64,000 nt of DNA from Pseudoduganella flava (GCF_007830495.1 NZ_VLKW01000003.1:372001-436000), one strand, 5' to 3'; counted from the stretch's first letter, positions 34,554-43,621 are shown. Notes: generated from the letters alone by a model not told the origin. A program made the numbers and translations.

Positions 34554-35375
34554 TCAGTTCTCCAGGCCGCGGTGCCAGCGCAGCAGATGGTTGTTCAGGC
34601 TATTCATGCCCACGTCGATCGCCAGGCCGATCAGGCCGATCGTGATCATGCCGGCGATGATCTTGTCCGACCAGAAGTACTCGCGCGCCTCGAGGATGCG
34701 GAAACCCAGCCCGTTGTTCACGGCGATCATCTCGGACACGATGACGACGATGAACGCCGTGCCGATGCCGATCCGCACGCCGGACAGGATGTACGGCACG
34801 GCCGCCGGCAGGATCACGCGCACGAACATCGTCGTGCCGGAGGCGCCCAGGTTGCGCGCGGCGCGCAGGTAGATGCCGTCCACCTGCCGCACGCCGGCGA
34901 TCGTGTTCATCAGCACGGGGAAGAACGCGCCCAGCGCGATCAGGAACACGGCAGGCGGATTGCCCAGCCCGAACCACAGGATCGACAGCGGAATGTAGGC
35001 GATCGGCGGGATCGGCCGCAGCAGCTGCACCAGGGGATTGAGCCACGCATACACGCGCGGGCTCGCGCCCATCGCCAGCCCGATCGGCAGCGCCAGCCCG
35101 GCGCCGATGGCGAAGCCGACCACCACGCGATACAGGCTGCCGAGCGAATCGTGAATCAGCTCGCCGGACAGCGCCCACGCCAGCCGCGATTGCGTGGCCG
35201 GGTCATACGGCTGCAGCGGCAGCAGGTATTCGATCCACTTCGTAACGACGGCCAGCGGCGACGGCAGCACGGCCGGATTGACCAGGCCATAGCTCGACGC
35301 CAGCTGCCACGCGACGATGACGGCGGCCGGCACCACCATGCCCACCGCGATTTCCCGCCATGCGATCCTTGCCAT
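34554..35375 (-). CDS. ABC transporter permease (nitrate/sulfonate/taurine type)
   Basis: A 273-residue inner-membrane permease with about six helices and the BPD_transp_1 signature EAA-like loop (RAARNLGASGTTMFVRVILPAAVPYILSG region, residues about 170-200). It fits the SsuC/TauC family. The mature complex would use two copies with the ATPase. It starts 9 bp after the binding-protein gene ends. Confidence 0.92.
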   Translation of the reverse strand: MARIAWREIAVGMVVPAAVIVAWQLASSYGLVNPAVLPSPLAVVTKWIEYLLPLQPYDPATQSRLAWALSGELIHDSLGSLYRVVVGFAIGAGLALPIGLAMGASPRVYAWLNPLVQLLRPIPPIAYIPLSILWFGLGNPPAVFLIALGAFFPVLMNTIAGVRQVDGIYLRAARNLGASGTTMFVRVILPAAVPYILSGVRIGIGTAFIVVIVSEMIAVNNGLGFRILEAREYFWSDKIIAGMITIGLIGLAIDVGMNSLNNHLLRWHRGLEN

Positions 35376-35384
35376 CGCGCCCTC

Positions 35385-36350
35385 CTACTTCACGCCCAGG
35401 CTTTGCTTGGCCTGGTTGAGGAGGTCCGTCTTGACCCAGTCCTTCGCCTGCGGCGGCCGGCTCATGCGGCCGACGCCCGTCTTGAACATCACGTCCGTCG
35501 TCGTCTGGATGTGTTCCGGCGTGATGTCGTAGGTGTAGGGTGAATTGCCGATCGCGTCGTCGAAATCGTCCTTCGTGATCTGGCCCTTGAACACGACTTC
35601 GCGCACGTATTTCTCGGCCAGCGCCGGGTTGTCGATGAAGGACTGGGTCGCCTGGACGAAGCAGCGCATGAATTTCTCGGCCACCGGCCGGCGCTCCTTG
35701 TAGAACTTCTCCGTCATCACCATCGTCCGGACCGGCTCGCCGATCGGCGTGTTGTACGGCTTCATGATCTCGTTGCCGTAACCCTTGTTGATCGCTTGCG
35801 ACGACTGCGGTTCGGACTGCATCATCGCATCGATGTTCTTGCCGAGGAGCGCCTGATTCAAGTCCGCGTAGGCGAGGAACACGAGGCGCACGTCCTTGCC
35901 CGGCTGGTCGGAAGCGGTCATGCCGACCTGGTGCAGCTCGGCGAGCAGCAGCACTTCCTGGATGCCGCCGCGCGTCACGCCGACCCGCTTGCCCTTCAGG
36001 TCCTTCAGCGACTTCAGGTTCAGGTCCGTCCGGCCGACGAGGCGCGCGCCGCCTTTCGCGAAGCCGGCCACGACATAGATCGGCGCGCCGCCGGCCCGGC
36101 CCGAGATCGCCGCCTCCGATGCGGTGGTGCCGACATCGAGTTCGCCGGCGATGATGGCCTGCATCACGTCGAGCCCCTTCGCGAAGATGTGCTCCTCGAC
36201 CTTGATGCCGCACTTCGGCGCGATCTCTTTTATATAAGACACCGCGCCGTAGTGGGCGAACTTCAGGTTGCCGAGCCTGACCACGTCCTGCGCCTGCGCC
36301 GCCGTGCCCAGCGCCAGCAGCGCCGCCATTGCCATCGACTTCAACTTCAT
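35385..36350 (-). CDS. ABC transporter substrate-binding protein (NMT1/SsuA type)
   Basis: A 321-residue periplasmic protein with a signal peptide (residues 1-20, cleavage at AQAQ). The ligand-binding clefts of the NitT/TauT class are seen in RLGNLKFAHYGAVSY, ELDVGTTASEAAI and KGKRVGVTRGG. It probably captures a sulfonate, nitrate or thiamine-precursor-like ligand; no companion oxygenase gene (ssuD, tauD) is present to decide. GGAGCTCC-type site lies directly before the ATG. It is first in a three-gene operon; a TATGAT -10 candidate lies on the minus strand at 36394-36399. Confidence 0.9.
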   Translation of the reverse strand: MKLKSMAMAALLALGTAAQAQDVVRLGNLKFAHYGAVSYIKEIAPKCGIKVEEHIFAKGLDVMQAIIAGELDVGTTASEAAISGRAGGAPIYVVAGFAKGGARLVGRTDLNLKSLKDLKGKRVGVTRGGIQEVLLLAELHQVGMTASDQPGKDVRLVFLAYADLNQALLGKNIDAMMQSEPQSSQAINKGYGNEIMKPYNTPIGEPVRTMVMTEKFYKERRPVAEKFMRCFVQATQSFIDNPALAEKYVREVVFKGQITKDDFDDAIGNSPYTYDITPEHIQTTTDVMFKTGVGRMSRPPQAKDWVKTDLLNQAKQSLGVK

Positions 36351-36702
36351 TGGAGCTCCTCCACGAAAAAGAAACGACCCGGATGACTAGGGAATCATAC
36401 CGTGCCGGCCTGAAGCCAGGTCCAGAACTTCACACGATGCAACAGGCGCTAAATATTGAATATGAGAAATAACAAATCGATGCCCATTGCCGGCGCAGCC
36501 CGCAGGGGCTGTGGCGCGCCAGCCGCGCCGGCATGACGCGGGTCGCACGACATGACAGCGGACGCCTCGGCTTGATAGCCCCTCTTCTCGTCCAAAAGTA
36601 AGAGTTTGTAACATCATGCAAGGTGTGAGTTTCCGCGAGATTTAAAGCGCGGTAAGTAATCAATAATGCACGTCACATCACTCACCACGACAAGAGGTAC
36701 CC
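36351..36702. other. Divergent intergenic region between the ABC operon and the beta-propeller lipoprotein gene
   Basis: The gap of 352 bp is A/T-richer near 36450-36480 and 36640-36665. Apart from the minus-strand TATGAT at 36394-36399 and a plus-strand AATAAT near 36659-36668, no clear promoter pair, operator or RNA structure was found. Short reading frames here have no supporting features. Confidence 0.5.
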
Positions 36703-38793
36703 ATGCACGGCCTTACTCTCAAGAGATTGCTCGCGTCCGCCGCGATCACACTTGCGCTCTCCGCCTGCGGCGGGGGTGGTGGTGGCGACAGCAGCGGACC
36801 CCCGCCGTCCGGTGGCGGCTCGACAGCATTGACAGCCAGCGCCAGCGTCCCATATGCGCTGGCCGGCGGTGGCGCCGTGACGCTGACAGCGGCCGTGTCG
36901 GACGGCACAAGCGTCAGCTGGCAGCTGGCGGCCGGCAGCCCCGGCACCTTGTCCGGGGCGACCGGAACCAGCGTCACCTATCTGCCGCCGGCCGATGGCG
37001 TCGCCGCCGCCATGCCGGTGACGGTCACTGCGACCGCCGGCGCCGCCAGCAAATCGGTCAACCTGACGTTGTACCCGGACCCGGGCCCGGCACGGCTGCA
37101 GATCATCGCCGGCGACGATGGCGGCATCGGCCTGATCGACGGCCGCCGCACCGCGGCGCGCTTCGGCCTCATCCGCGAGATTGCGATGGATTCGAGCGGC
37201 GGCTTGCTGGTGGCCGAGGATGCAGCGCTGCGTCGCGTCACATCCGATGGTGCCGTGACGACGTTGACGCCCGATGCCGGGGCCATCAGCGTCGCGCCTT
37301 CGCAGGCAGGTTATGCCGTGTACGCCCAACGCGACGTCGCGCTGGGCACCGTCAAGGTCCGCCAGCTCAATGCCGACGTGACGCCGCCGACACTGGCAAC
37401 GCTGTCCCTGGCCCAGGCGGACACGTTCCATCTGTATGGCACCCCGACCGGCAAGTTGTACGGCGCACAACACGAACGCATCGTCCAGATCTTCGAACCG
37501 GCGGGCGGCACGGCCACGCTGGCTGGCGTGGTGACGGGCGACAGCAATGCGCTGCCCGTGGACGGGCCGGCCGGCGTGGCGCGCTTCCGCGCCATCTCCG
37601 CAATCGCCGGCGACATCCAGGGCAACCTGTACGTGATCGACGACACGCTGATCCGCAAGGTGACACCGGACGGCACCGTGACGACGCTCGCCGGCGCGCT
37701 GGGCAGTTCCGCGCTGCCACAGGATGGCCAGGGCAACGCAGCGCGCTTCCTTGCGCCGTTCAGCCTGGCGGTGGACGTGCAGGGCAATGTCCTCGTGCTC
37801 GACCGCCTGAGCGGCAGCACCGACCTGCTGCTGCGCAAGGTGACACCCGAGGGCGTCGTCATCAGTGTCCGCGTGGCCGATGCGGGGCTGCGCCAGATCG
37901 TCGGCAACGGCGGCGTCAGCGTGAAAGCGGCGCGAACGGCCCAGATCGACGTGCTCAATGCCGACGGCACCACCACCGCCTTTGCCGGCAAGGAGCCCGC
38001 CACGCCTGGCACGGTGAACGGCACCGGCACGGCGGCGCGGTTCAATGCGAACATCTACCTGATGGCGGCGGACCCGTCGGGCAACCTGTATGTCGTCGAT
38101 TCGCAGCCGAAGGACAGCAGCGGCACCGACGTTCCCGGCCTCACGCTGCGCAAGGTAACGCCGGACGGGGTGACGACCACGTTCGCCACCTCCGCCGCCG
38201 TGCACGTCCCGACGGGCATCGTGGCTGACAAGACCGGCAACCTGTACGTGTCGGACCGCCAGGTGACCGGCCCGGCGAACCCACCGGCCGGCGGTGGCGC
38301 GATCTACAAGATCACGCCGCGGGGAACCGTGGCCGTGCTGGCCGGTTCCGGCGACAAGGCCGACGTCCAGGTGGATGGCACGGGCAGCGCGGCGCGCTTT
38401 GTCGTGCCGACGCTGGTCGGCATCGATGCCGATGGCAACCTGTACGCGACGGACCGCAAGACCGCGGGCGGCACCGGTGTCGGTATTCCGATCCCAGTGC
38501 GCAAGATCACGCCACAGGGCGTCGTGACGACGGTCGCGGCATTGCCGCCGGGGCTGCGTGACGTGGCCGACGCGGCCGGCAACCTGTACTCCGCCGACGT
38601 AGCACAGTCGGTGGTCTACCGCACCACACCGGCCGGTGTACAGAGCGTGATCGCCGGCGTGGCGGGCAAGCCGATCACGTATGCGGGCCTGCCGGGCTAC
38701 CTGAACCATCCGCAGGCGCTGGTGGCCACCGGGCCGTTCAGCTTCGCACTGCTGTCGGGGTCGACGGTCGTGCGGCTCGTCGTTCCGCACTGA
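36703..38793 (+). CDS. NHL-repeat beta-propeller lipoprotein
   Basis: A 696-residue exported protein. The signal ends in a lipobox (ALSACGGGGGG, lipidated Cys about residue 22), followed by a Gly/Ser/Pro linker and an Ig-like region (about 45-125). From about 130 to 690 there are repeated units of the form DxxGNLYVxDxxxxxxRKVTPDGxVTTxAG, at least six to eight, typical of NHL/SMP-30-type propellers. These propellers usually bind ligands or partners at the cell surface and rarely act as enzymes. It is a lone gene inserted between the ABC operon and ffh; I do not know its ligand. Confidence 0.85.
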   Translation: MHGLTLKRLLASAAITLALSACGGGGGGDSSGPPPSGGGSTALTASASVPYALAGGGAVTLTAAVSDGTSVSWQLAAGSPGTLSGATGTSVTYLPPADGVAAAMPVTVTATAGAASKSVNLTLYPDPGPARLQIIAGDDGGIGLIDGRRTAARFGLIREIAMDSSGGLLVAEDAALRRVTSDGAVTTLTPDAGAISVAPSQAGYAVYAQRDVALGTVKVRQLNADVTPPTLATLSLAQADTFHLYGTPTGKLYGAQHERIVQIFEPAGGTATLAGVVTGDSNALPVDGPAGVARFRAISAIAGDIQGNLYVIDDTLIRKVTPDGTVTTLAGALGSSALPQDGQGNAARFLAPFSLAVDVQGNVLVLDRLSGSTDLLLRKVTPEGVVISVRVADAGLRQIVGNGGVSVKAARTAQIDVLNADGTTTAFAGKEPATPGTVNGTGTAARFNANIYLMAADPSGNLYVVDSQPKDSSGTDVPGLTLRKVTPDGVTTTFATSAAVHVPTGIVADKTGNLYVSDRQVTGPANPPAGGGAIYKITPRGTVAVLAGSGDKADVQVDGTGSAARFVVPTLVGIDADGNLYATDRKTAGGTGVGIPIPVRKITPQGVVTTVAALPPGLRDVADAAGNLYSADVAQSVVYRTTPAGVQSVIAGVAGKPITYAGLPGYLNHPQALVATGPFSFALLSGSTVVRLVVPH

Positions 38794-38854
38794 GCGCACA
38801 CGAAGCACTCACCACCGGGCGCCGCGGTTCGCGCGGCGCCCGTGCTGCTTCGGG

Positions 38855-38860
38855 TAAAAT
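38855..38860 (+). promoter_or_regulatory. Candidate -10 of ffh
   Basis: TAAAAT followed by GCG lies 56 bp before the ffh start. No -35 of quality is seen. The same element followed by GCG occurs before aroQ and accB. Confidence 0.35.
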
Positions 38861-38916
38861 GCGTGCAACACCCGGCCGTCCTGGCCGGGGCATCTATCCC
38901 ACAGTACAGATCCATC

Positions 38917-40284
38917 ATGCTAGACAATCTGACTCAACGCCTCGCCAAGGTCGTCAAGACCATGCGCGGCGAGGCCCGCCTCACCGAAGCCAACACCGCC
39001 GAGATGCTGCGCGAGGTGCGCCTGGCGCTGCTGGAAGCCGACGTGGCGCTGCCCGCCGTGCGCGAGTTCATCGCGAAGGTGAAGGAAAAGGCGCTCGGCG
39101 AGGAAGTGATCTCGTCGCTGACGCCGGGCCAGGCCCTGGTCGGCGTCGTGCAGCGCGAGCTGGCCGCGCTGATGGGCGCCGATCTGGGCCCGGAAGCCGC
39201 GCAACTCTCGTTCGCCCAACAGCCGCCCGCGATCATCCTGATGGCCGGCCTGCAGGGTGTCGGCAAGACGACCACCGTCGGCAAGCTGGCGAAGTACCTG
39301 CGCGAAGAGAAGAAGAAAAAAGTGCTGACCGTGTCGGCCGACGTGTACCGCCCCGCCGCGATCGCCCAGCTGCAATCGGTGACGAGCCAGGTGGGCGCCG
39401 ACTTCTTCCCGTCCACCGCGCAGGACAAGCCGGTCGACATCGCGCTGGCCGCGCTTGACTGGGCCAGGAAGCACTATCACGACGTGCTGATCATCGACAC
39501 GGCGGGCCGCCTCGGCATCGACGAGGAGATGATGCGCGAGATCACCGCCGTGCATGGCGCCGTGAAGCCGATCGAGACGCTGTTCGTCGTCGACGCGATG
39601 CTGGGCCAGGATGCGATCAACACGGCCAAGGCGTTCAACGACGCGCTGCCGCTGACCGGTATCGTGCTGACGAAACTCGATGGCGATTCACGTGGCGGTG
39701 CCGCGCTGTCCGTGCGTCACATCACGGGCAAGCCGATCAAGTTCGCCGGCGTATCCGAAAAGCTCGATGGCCTGGAAGCGTTCGATCCGGCGCGGATGGC
39801 GAACCGGATCCTGGGCATGGGCGACATCCTTGCGCTGGTCGAGGAGGCGCGCAAGGGCGTCGACGCGAAGGCGGCCGCGGACCTGGCCGCGAAGGTCAAG
39901 GCCGGCGGCAAGTTCGACATGAACGACTTCAAGGCGCAGCTGGGCCAGATGAAGAAGATGGGCGGCATGTCGAGCCTGATCGACAAGCTGCCGGCCCAGT
40001 TCCAGCAGGCGGCCGGCAATGCCAACATGGACCAGGCGGACAAGCAGGTGCGCCGCATGGTCGGCATCATCGATTCGATGACGCCTTTCGAACGCGCCAA
40101 GCCGGAGTTGATCAAGGCCTCGCGCAAGCGCCGCATCGCGGCAGGCGCCGGCGTGCAGGTGCAGGAAGTGAACCGCATGCTGAACCAGTTCGAGCAGATG
40201 CAGTCGATGATGAAGAAGCTGCAGGGCGGCGGATTGATGAAAATGATGCGCTCCATGAAAGGCATGATGCCGGGATTGCGTTAA
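38917..40284 (+). CDS. ffh: Signal recognition particle protein Ffh
   Basis: Predicted 455-residue SRP54-type GTPase that binds signal sequences of nascent inner-membrane proteins together with 4.5S RNA. The N domain (1-85) and G domain show G1 GLQGVGKTTT, DTAGRLGID, TKLDGDSRGG and the GxxEK-like GVSEKLDGLEAFDP; the C-terminal M domain (about 300-455) is Met-rich (MKKMGGMSSLIDKL, MKMMRSMKGMMPG) as needed for signal-peptide binding. The start at 38917 (MLDNLTQRL) is the normal N-terminus. Confidence 0.97.
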   Translation: MLDNLTQRLAKVVKTMRGEARLTEANTAEMLREVRLALLEADVALPAVREFIAKVKEKALGEEVISSLTPGQALVGVVQRELAALMGADLGPEAAQLSFAQQPPAIILMAGLQGVGKTTTVGKLAKYLREEKKKKVLTVSADVYRPAAIAQLQSVTSQVGADFFPSTAQDKPVDIALAALDWARKHYHDVLIIDTAGRLGIDEEMMREITAVHGAVKPIETLFVVDAMLGQDAINTAKAFNDALPLTGIVLTKLDGDSRGGAALSVRHITGKPIKFAGVSEKLDGLEAFDPARMANRILGMGDILALVEEARKGVDAKAAADLAAKVKAGGKFDMNDFKAQLGQMKKMGGMSSLIDKLPAQFQQAAGNANMDQADKQVRRMVGIIDSMTPFERAKPELIKASRKRRIAAGAGVQVQEVNRMLNQFEQMQSMMKKLQGGGLMKMMRSMKGMMPGLR

Positions 40285-40368
40285 AACGAGCCATGGCTGC
40301 GTTGTAGCGCCTTGGCGTGCTAAAGCACTGCCTGCGTCGCTACGCCTTGCCCTGACTCGTTTGAACGC
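40283..40368 (+). other. Long imperfect hairpin after ffh
   Basis: Right at the ffh stop, AAACGAG pairs with CTCGTTT 80 bases later. Within it GTAGCG pairs with CGCTAC, GGC with GCC, and an apical GTGC / GCAC stem closes on TAAA. The middle stems are interrupted by mismatches. No T-run follows; a separate terminator lies at 40459-40499. It is not the 4.5S RNA, whose conserved loop is absent. It may be a 3'-UTR structure or a dispersed structured repeat. Confidence 0.5.
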
Positions 40369-40458
40369 AACCCGAACAACTGGGTTCAGCAAAAAGCCAG
40401 CGCTGACTGCACCTACCCATACGGCCTACACCTAAAGGCTTTCTGGCCTTCGAAGGAT

Positions 40459-40499
40459 AAAAAAACCGCCCTGCGCAGCGTGCGCAACGGCGGTTTTTT
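40459..40499. terminator. Bidirectional terminator downstream of ffh
   Basis: A/T-flanked stem ACCGCC / GGCGGT with an inner TGCGC / GCGCA helix; runs of T on the plus strand (40494-40499) and of A on the left side. It ends ffh and separates it from the SWIB gene. The rest of the gap (40369-40458, 40500-40636) shows no gene. Confidence 0.85.
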
Positions 40500-40636
40500 G
40501 CATTGTTGGCTGTTCTTTACGTGTCGTTTCCCACAAAAAACGCGAAAAACGCTTGCATCCTTGTAAAAAGCCCACCAATATTAGCCGTGCGATTGTATTG
40601 CGCAATTTTCCATGTGTTTGTTAAGGAGGCTCGAAT

Positions 40637-41020
40637 ATGGCAACAGCCAAGAAATCCACGGCAGCACCAGCCAAGAAAGCCGCTACCAAAGCGGCTCCGG
40701 CAAAGAAGGCCGCGGCTCCAGCGAAAGCTGCAGCCAAGCCCGCAGCGAAAAAAGCAGCACCCGCAGCACGCAAGCCCAACGCAGCATTCATGAAAGAGAT
40801 GACTCCGTCCGCCGCCCTGTCCCCGGTAGTTGGTGCCTCCCCGCTGCCACGCACGGAAGTGACGAAGAAAGTCTGGGATTACATCAAGAAGCACAACCTG
40901 CAGGATGCCGCCAACCGCCGCATGATCAACGCGGACGACAAGCTGAAGGCTGTCTTCGGTGGCAAGGCCCAGGTGTCCATGTTCGAGATGACGAAACTGA
41001 TCTCCGATCACCTCAAATAA
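40637..41020 (+). CDS. SWIB/MDM2-domain protein with histone H1-like N-terminus
   Basis: A 127-residue protein. The first 47 residues are an Ala/Lys/Pro DNA-binding tail (KKAATKAAPAKKAA-type), like the large H1-like protein at 18-19 kb. Residues about 55-126 form a SWIB domain (SPVVGASPLPRTEVTKKVWDYIKKHNLQD, AVFGGKAQVSMFEMTKLISDHL), a fold otherwise common in eukaryotic chromatin proteins and in chlamydiae. A nucleoid or DNA-topology role is likely but unproven. A strong AAGGAGG site precedes the ATG, suggesting high expression. A terminator follows at once. Confidence 0.9.
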   Translation: MATAKKSTAAPAKKAATKAAPAKKAAAPAKAAAKPAAKKAAPAARKPNAAFMKEMTPSAALSPVVGASPLPRTEVTKKVWDYIKKHNLQDAANRRMINADDKLKAVFGGKAQVSMFEMTKLISDHLK

Positions 41021-41048
41021 GACGCGCCGGCAAGACCTGCCGTCACAA

Positions 41049-41081
41049 GCCCCGGCGTGAAAGCGACCGGGGCGTTTTTTT
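41049..41081 (+). terminator. Terminator of the SWIB gene
   Basis: GCCCCGG / CCGGGGC stem of 7 bp with an 11-base loop, then GTTTTTTT. It lies 28 bases after the stop and abuts the palindromic repeat copy B. Confidence 0.9.
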
Positions 41082-41082
41082 A

Positions 41083-41205
41083 GGGTCAGACCCGGCGGGT
41101 CTGACCCAAGCATCTGATTGGGGTTTGATTATGTGGTCCGTGGCTCGACGGAACAGGCCGAACCCAAAACCCAAAGTCTTGGGTCAGACCCAACGGGTCT
41201 GACCC
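41083..41205. repeat. Paired palindromic repeat, copy B (two hairpins in opposite orientation)
   Basis: GGGTCAGACCC and its complement form an 11-bp hairpin at 41083-41107, and again at 41181-41205 with a changed loop (GGC versus AAC). The flanks GACCCAAG and, on the other strand, GACCCAAG show that the two hairpins face each other, giving a 123-bp element with about 28-bp terminal inverted repeats. It looks like a miniature mobile element. It fills the gap between two convergent genes, and its last base is the first base of the minus-strand stop codon of the transglycosylase gene. Confidence 0.8.
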
Positions 41206-41852
41206 TACCGCCAGTTATTCCACGCCTTCAGCACCGCATTCGGATACTCCGGCCGCCCGCGGCTGCCGTTGTAGCGGCCCAGCGCCAGGAACAGGTTGCC
41301 CCCTTCCATATCGACGTACATGCGCAGGATCGCGCAGCCGTAGCGCAGGTTGGTCTGCATGTTGAACAGCTTGCGGCGGTCGCTGTCGCCGATCACGTTG
41401 GTCCAGAACGGCATCACCTGCATGTAGCCGCGCGCGCCCACCATCGACACGGCGTACTTGCGGTACGCCGACTCCACCTGGATCAGCCCGAGCACCAGTG
41501 AGGGCTCCAGCCCCGCGCGGCGCGACTCGTACCACACGGTTTCCAGAAACTCGCGGCGGTGCAGTTCGTCCGGCAGCTTGCGCTTCAGGCGGTCGGACAT
41601 CTGCGCCACCCAGGCGTCGTAGCGCTGCTGGTCGGCGGGGTTGGTGAACGCCGGCTTGGGCGGGCGCGCGTCGAGGATCGCGTTCGACAACGCGAGGCGG
41701 ACCGAGTCCGCCAGCGCCTCTTCCTTCTGGTTGCCGGCGAAGCCGAACGGCGCGCACAGCACGCCGGTGGCGAATGCCGCCGTGTGCCACCAGCGCAAGG
41801 GGCGGGCCCACCAACGGCGCCGTTCCCGGCCTTCGCGGTGTGTGCGCCCCAT
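41205..41852 (-). CDS. Lytic transglycosylase (SLT domain)
   Basis: A 215-residue periplasmic enzyme that cleaves peptidoglycan. An N-terminal membrane/signal segment (about residues 19-40) precedes the SLT domain: the catalytic Glu is in LIQVESAYRKYAVS, with GARGYMQVMPFW and LALGRYNGS, the family motifs. The start at 41852 is two bases from the proS stop, so it is likely co-transcribed with proS. The signal is arginine- and tryptophan-rich and long, so a start further in is possible. Confidence 0.9.
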   Translation of the reverse strand: MGRTHREGRERRRWWARPLRWWHTAAFATGVLCAPFGFAGNQKEEALADSVRLALSNAILDARPPKPAFTNPADQQRYDAWVAQMSDRLKRKLPDELHRREFLETVWYESRRAGLEPSLVLGLIQVESAYRKYAVSMVGARGYMQVMPFWTNVIGDSDRRKLFNMQTNLRYGCAILRMYVDMEGGNLFLALGRYNGSRGRPEYPNAVLKAWNNWR

Positions 41853-41854
41853 GG

Positions 41855-43591
41855 TTATTGCTGCACTTTGCCCTTGATGAAGGCAAGGATGTCGGCCAAC
41901 GGCACGCTGGTCGCCTCGGTGTCGCGACGGCCTTGGTATTCCAGGTTGCCTTCCTTCAGGCCACGCTCACCGATGACGACGCGGTGCGGCACACCGATCA
42001 GCTCCCAGTCGGCGAACATCGCGCCCGGGCGCAGGCCACGGTCGTCGACGATCACGTCGATGCCGGCGGCCAGCGCCGCGGCGTACAGCTTCTCCGTCTC
42101 TTCTTTCACCAGTTCGCTGCGGTCCATCCCCATCGGGCACAGCACCAGTTCGAACGGCGCGATCGACGTCGGCCAGATGATGCCCTTGTCGTCGAAGTTC
42201 TGCTCGATCGCCGCGCCCAGGATGCGCGTGACGCCGATGCCGTAGCAGCCCATCTGCAGCGGTGCCGGCTTGCCGTTCTCGTCGAGGTAGGTGGCGTTCA
42301 TCGCGGTCGAGTACGCGGTACCCAGCTGGAACACGTGGCCCACTTCGATGCCGCGCTCGATCGCCAGCACGCCCTTGCCGTCCGGCGAAGGATCGCCTTC
42401 GACGACGTTGCGCAGGTCGGCCGTGATGTGCGGCTCGGCCACGTCGCGGCCCCAGTTCGCGCCCGTGTAGTGGTAATCCACCTCGTTGGCACCGGTGACG
42501 AAATCTGCCATGTTCGCGACCGTGCGGTCGGCCACGATGGTCACGGGGGCCTTGGTGCCGATCGGGCCCAGGTAGCCCGGCTTGCAGCCGTAGACTTCCT
42601 CGATCTCCGCCTCGGTCGAGAAGCGGTAGGCGCCCGTCAGGCCCGGCACCTTCGCCGCCTTGATCTCGTTCAGCTCATGGTCGCCGCGCAGCAGCAACAT
42701 GAAATACTGTTTATCCAGTTTGCCGTCGGTTTCCTTCTCGACCGTCAGCGCGATCGTCTTGACCGTCTTCGCCAGGTCGATGCCCAGCAGCTTGGCCACG
42801 TCCTCGCACTTGGCGGCCTTCGGCGTCGACGTTTTCACGAGCTCGGCGGACGGTGCCGGGCGCGTGCCCGTCGCCAGCGCCTCGGCCGCCTCGATGTTGG
42901 CGGCGTAGTCGGACGTGGGGCAGTACACCAGCGCATCTTCGCCCGTGCTGGCGATCACGTGGAATTCATGCGAACCGGTGCCGCCGATCGCGCCGTTGTC
43001 TGCGGCCACGGCGCGGAACTTCAGGCCGAAGCGCGTGAAGATCTTCGTGTACGCGTCGAACATCGTCTGGTAGGACTTTTGCATGCCTTCCAGGTCGCGG
43101 TCGAACGAGTACGCATCCTTCATCGTGAACTCGCGGCCGCGCATCAGGCCGAAGCGGGGGCGGCGTTCGTCGCGGAATTTCGTCTGAATGTGGTAAAAAT
43201 TCAACGGCAGCTGGCGGTACGATTTGATCTCGCTGCGCACCACGTCCGTGATCACTTCCTCGGAGGTCGGCTGGATCGCGAACTCGCGGCCATGCCGGTC
43301 CTTTACGCGCATCAGTTCCGGCCCCATCTTGTCCCAGCGCCCCGTTTCCTGCCACAGCTCGGCCGGCTGTACCAGCGGCATCAAGAGCTCGATCGCGCCG
43401 GCGCGGTTCATCTCTTCGCGCACGATCGCCTCGACCTTGCGGATCACCTTCAAGCCCATCGGCATGTAGGTGTAGATGCCCGAACCCAGCCGCTTGATCA
43501 TGCCTGCCCGCATCATCAGCTTGTGGCTGACGATTTCAGCGTCGGAAGGCGCTTCTTTGAGTGTGGAAATAAAAAACCGTGACGCACGCAT
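41855..43591 (-). CDS. proS: Prolyl-tRNA synthetase
   Basis: Predicted 578-residue class II synthetase of the bacterial type. Motif 1 is in [18 protein letters not shown], motif 2 in [28 protein letters not shown], motif 3 in [13 protein letters not shown], and the editing INS domain (about residues 225-390) is present. The C-terminal anticodon-binding domain includes [13 protein letters not shown]. Normal length. It is divergent from rppH, a typical betaproteobacterial arrangement. Confidence 0.97.
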   Translation of the reverse strand: MRASRFFISTLKEAPSDAEIVSHKLMMRAGMIKRLGSGIYTYMPMGLKVIRKVEAIVREEMNRAGAIELLMPLVQPAELWQETGRWDKMGPELMRVKDRHGREFAIQPTSEEVITDVVRSEIKSYRQLPLNFYHIQTKFRDERRPRFGLMRGREFTMKDAYSFDRDLEGMQKSYQTMFDAYTKIFTRFGLKFRAVAADNGAIGGTGSHEFHVIASTGEDALVYCPTSDYAANIEAAEALATGTRPAPSAELVKTSTPKAAKCEDVAKLLGIDLAKTVKTIALTVEKETDGKLDKQYFMLLLRGDHELNEIKAAKVPGLTGAYRFSTEAEIEEVYGCKPGYLGPIGTKAPVTIVADRTVANMADFVTGANEVDYHYTGANWGRDVAEPHITADLRNVVEGDPSPDGKGVLAIERGIEVGHVFQLGTAYSTAMNATYLDENGKPAPLQMGCYGIGVTRILGAAIEQNFDDKGIIWPTSIAPFELVLCPMGMDRSELVKEETEKLYAAALAAGIDVIVDDRGLRPGAMFADWELIGVPHRVVIGERGLKEGNLEYQGRRDTEATSVPLADILAFIKGKVQQ

Positions 43592-43621
43592 ATCAGTGAA
43601 TTCTTTTCAAAAAGAGAGGGT

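Noticed and set aside
40283..40368. 4.5S SRP RNA next to ffh
   Set aside because: The conserved SRP apical loop (GGAA/GGAAG pattern and AGCA side) is absent and no terminator directly follows.
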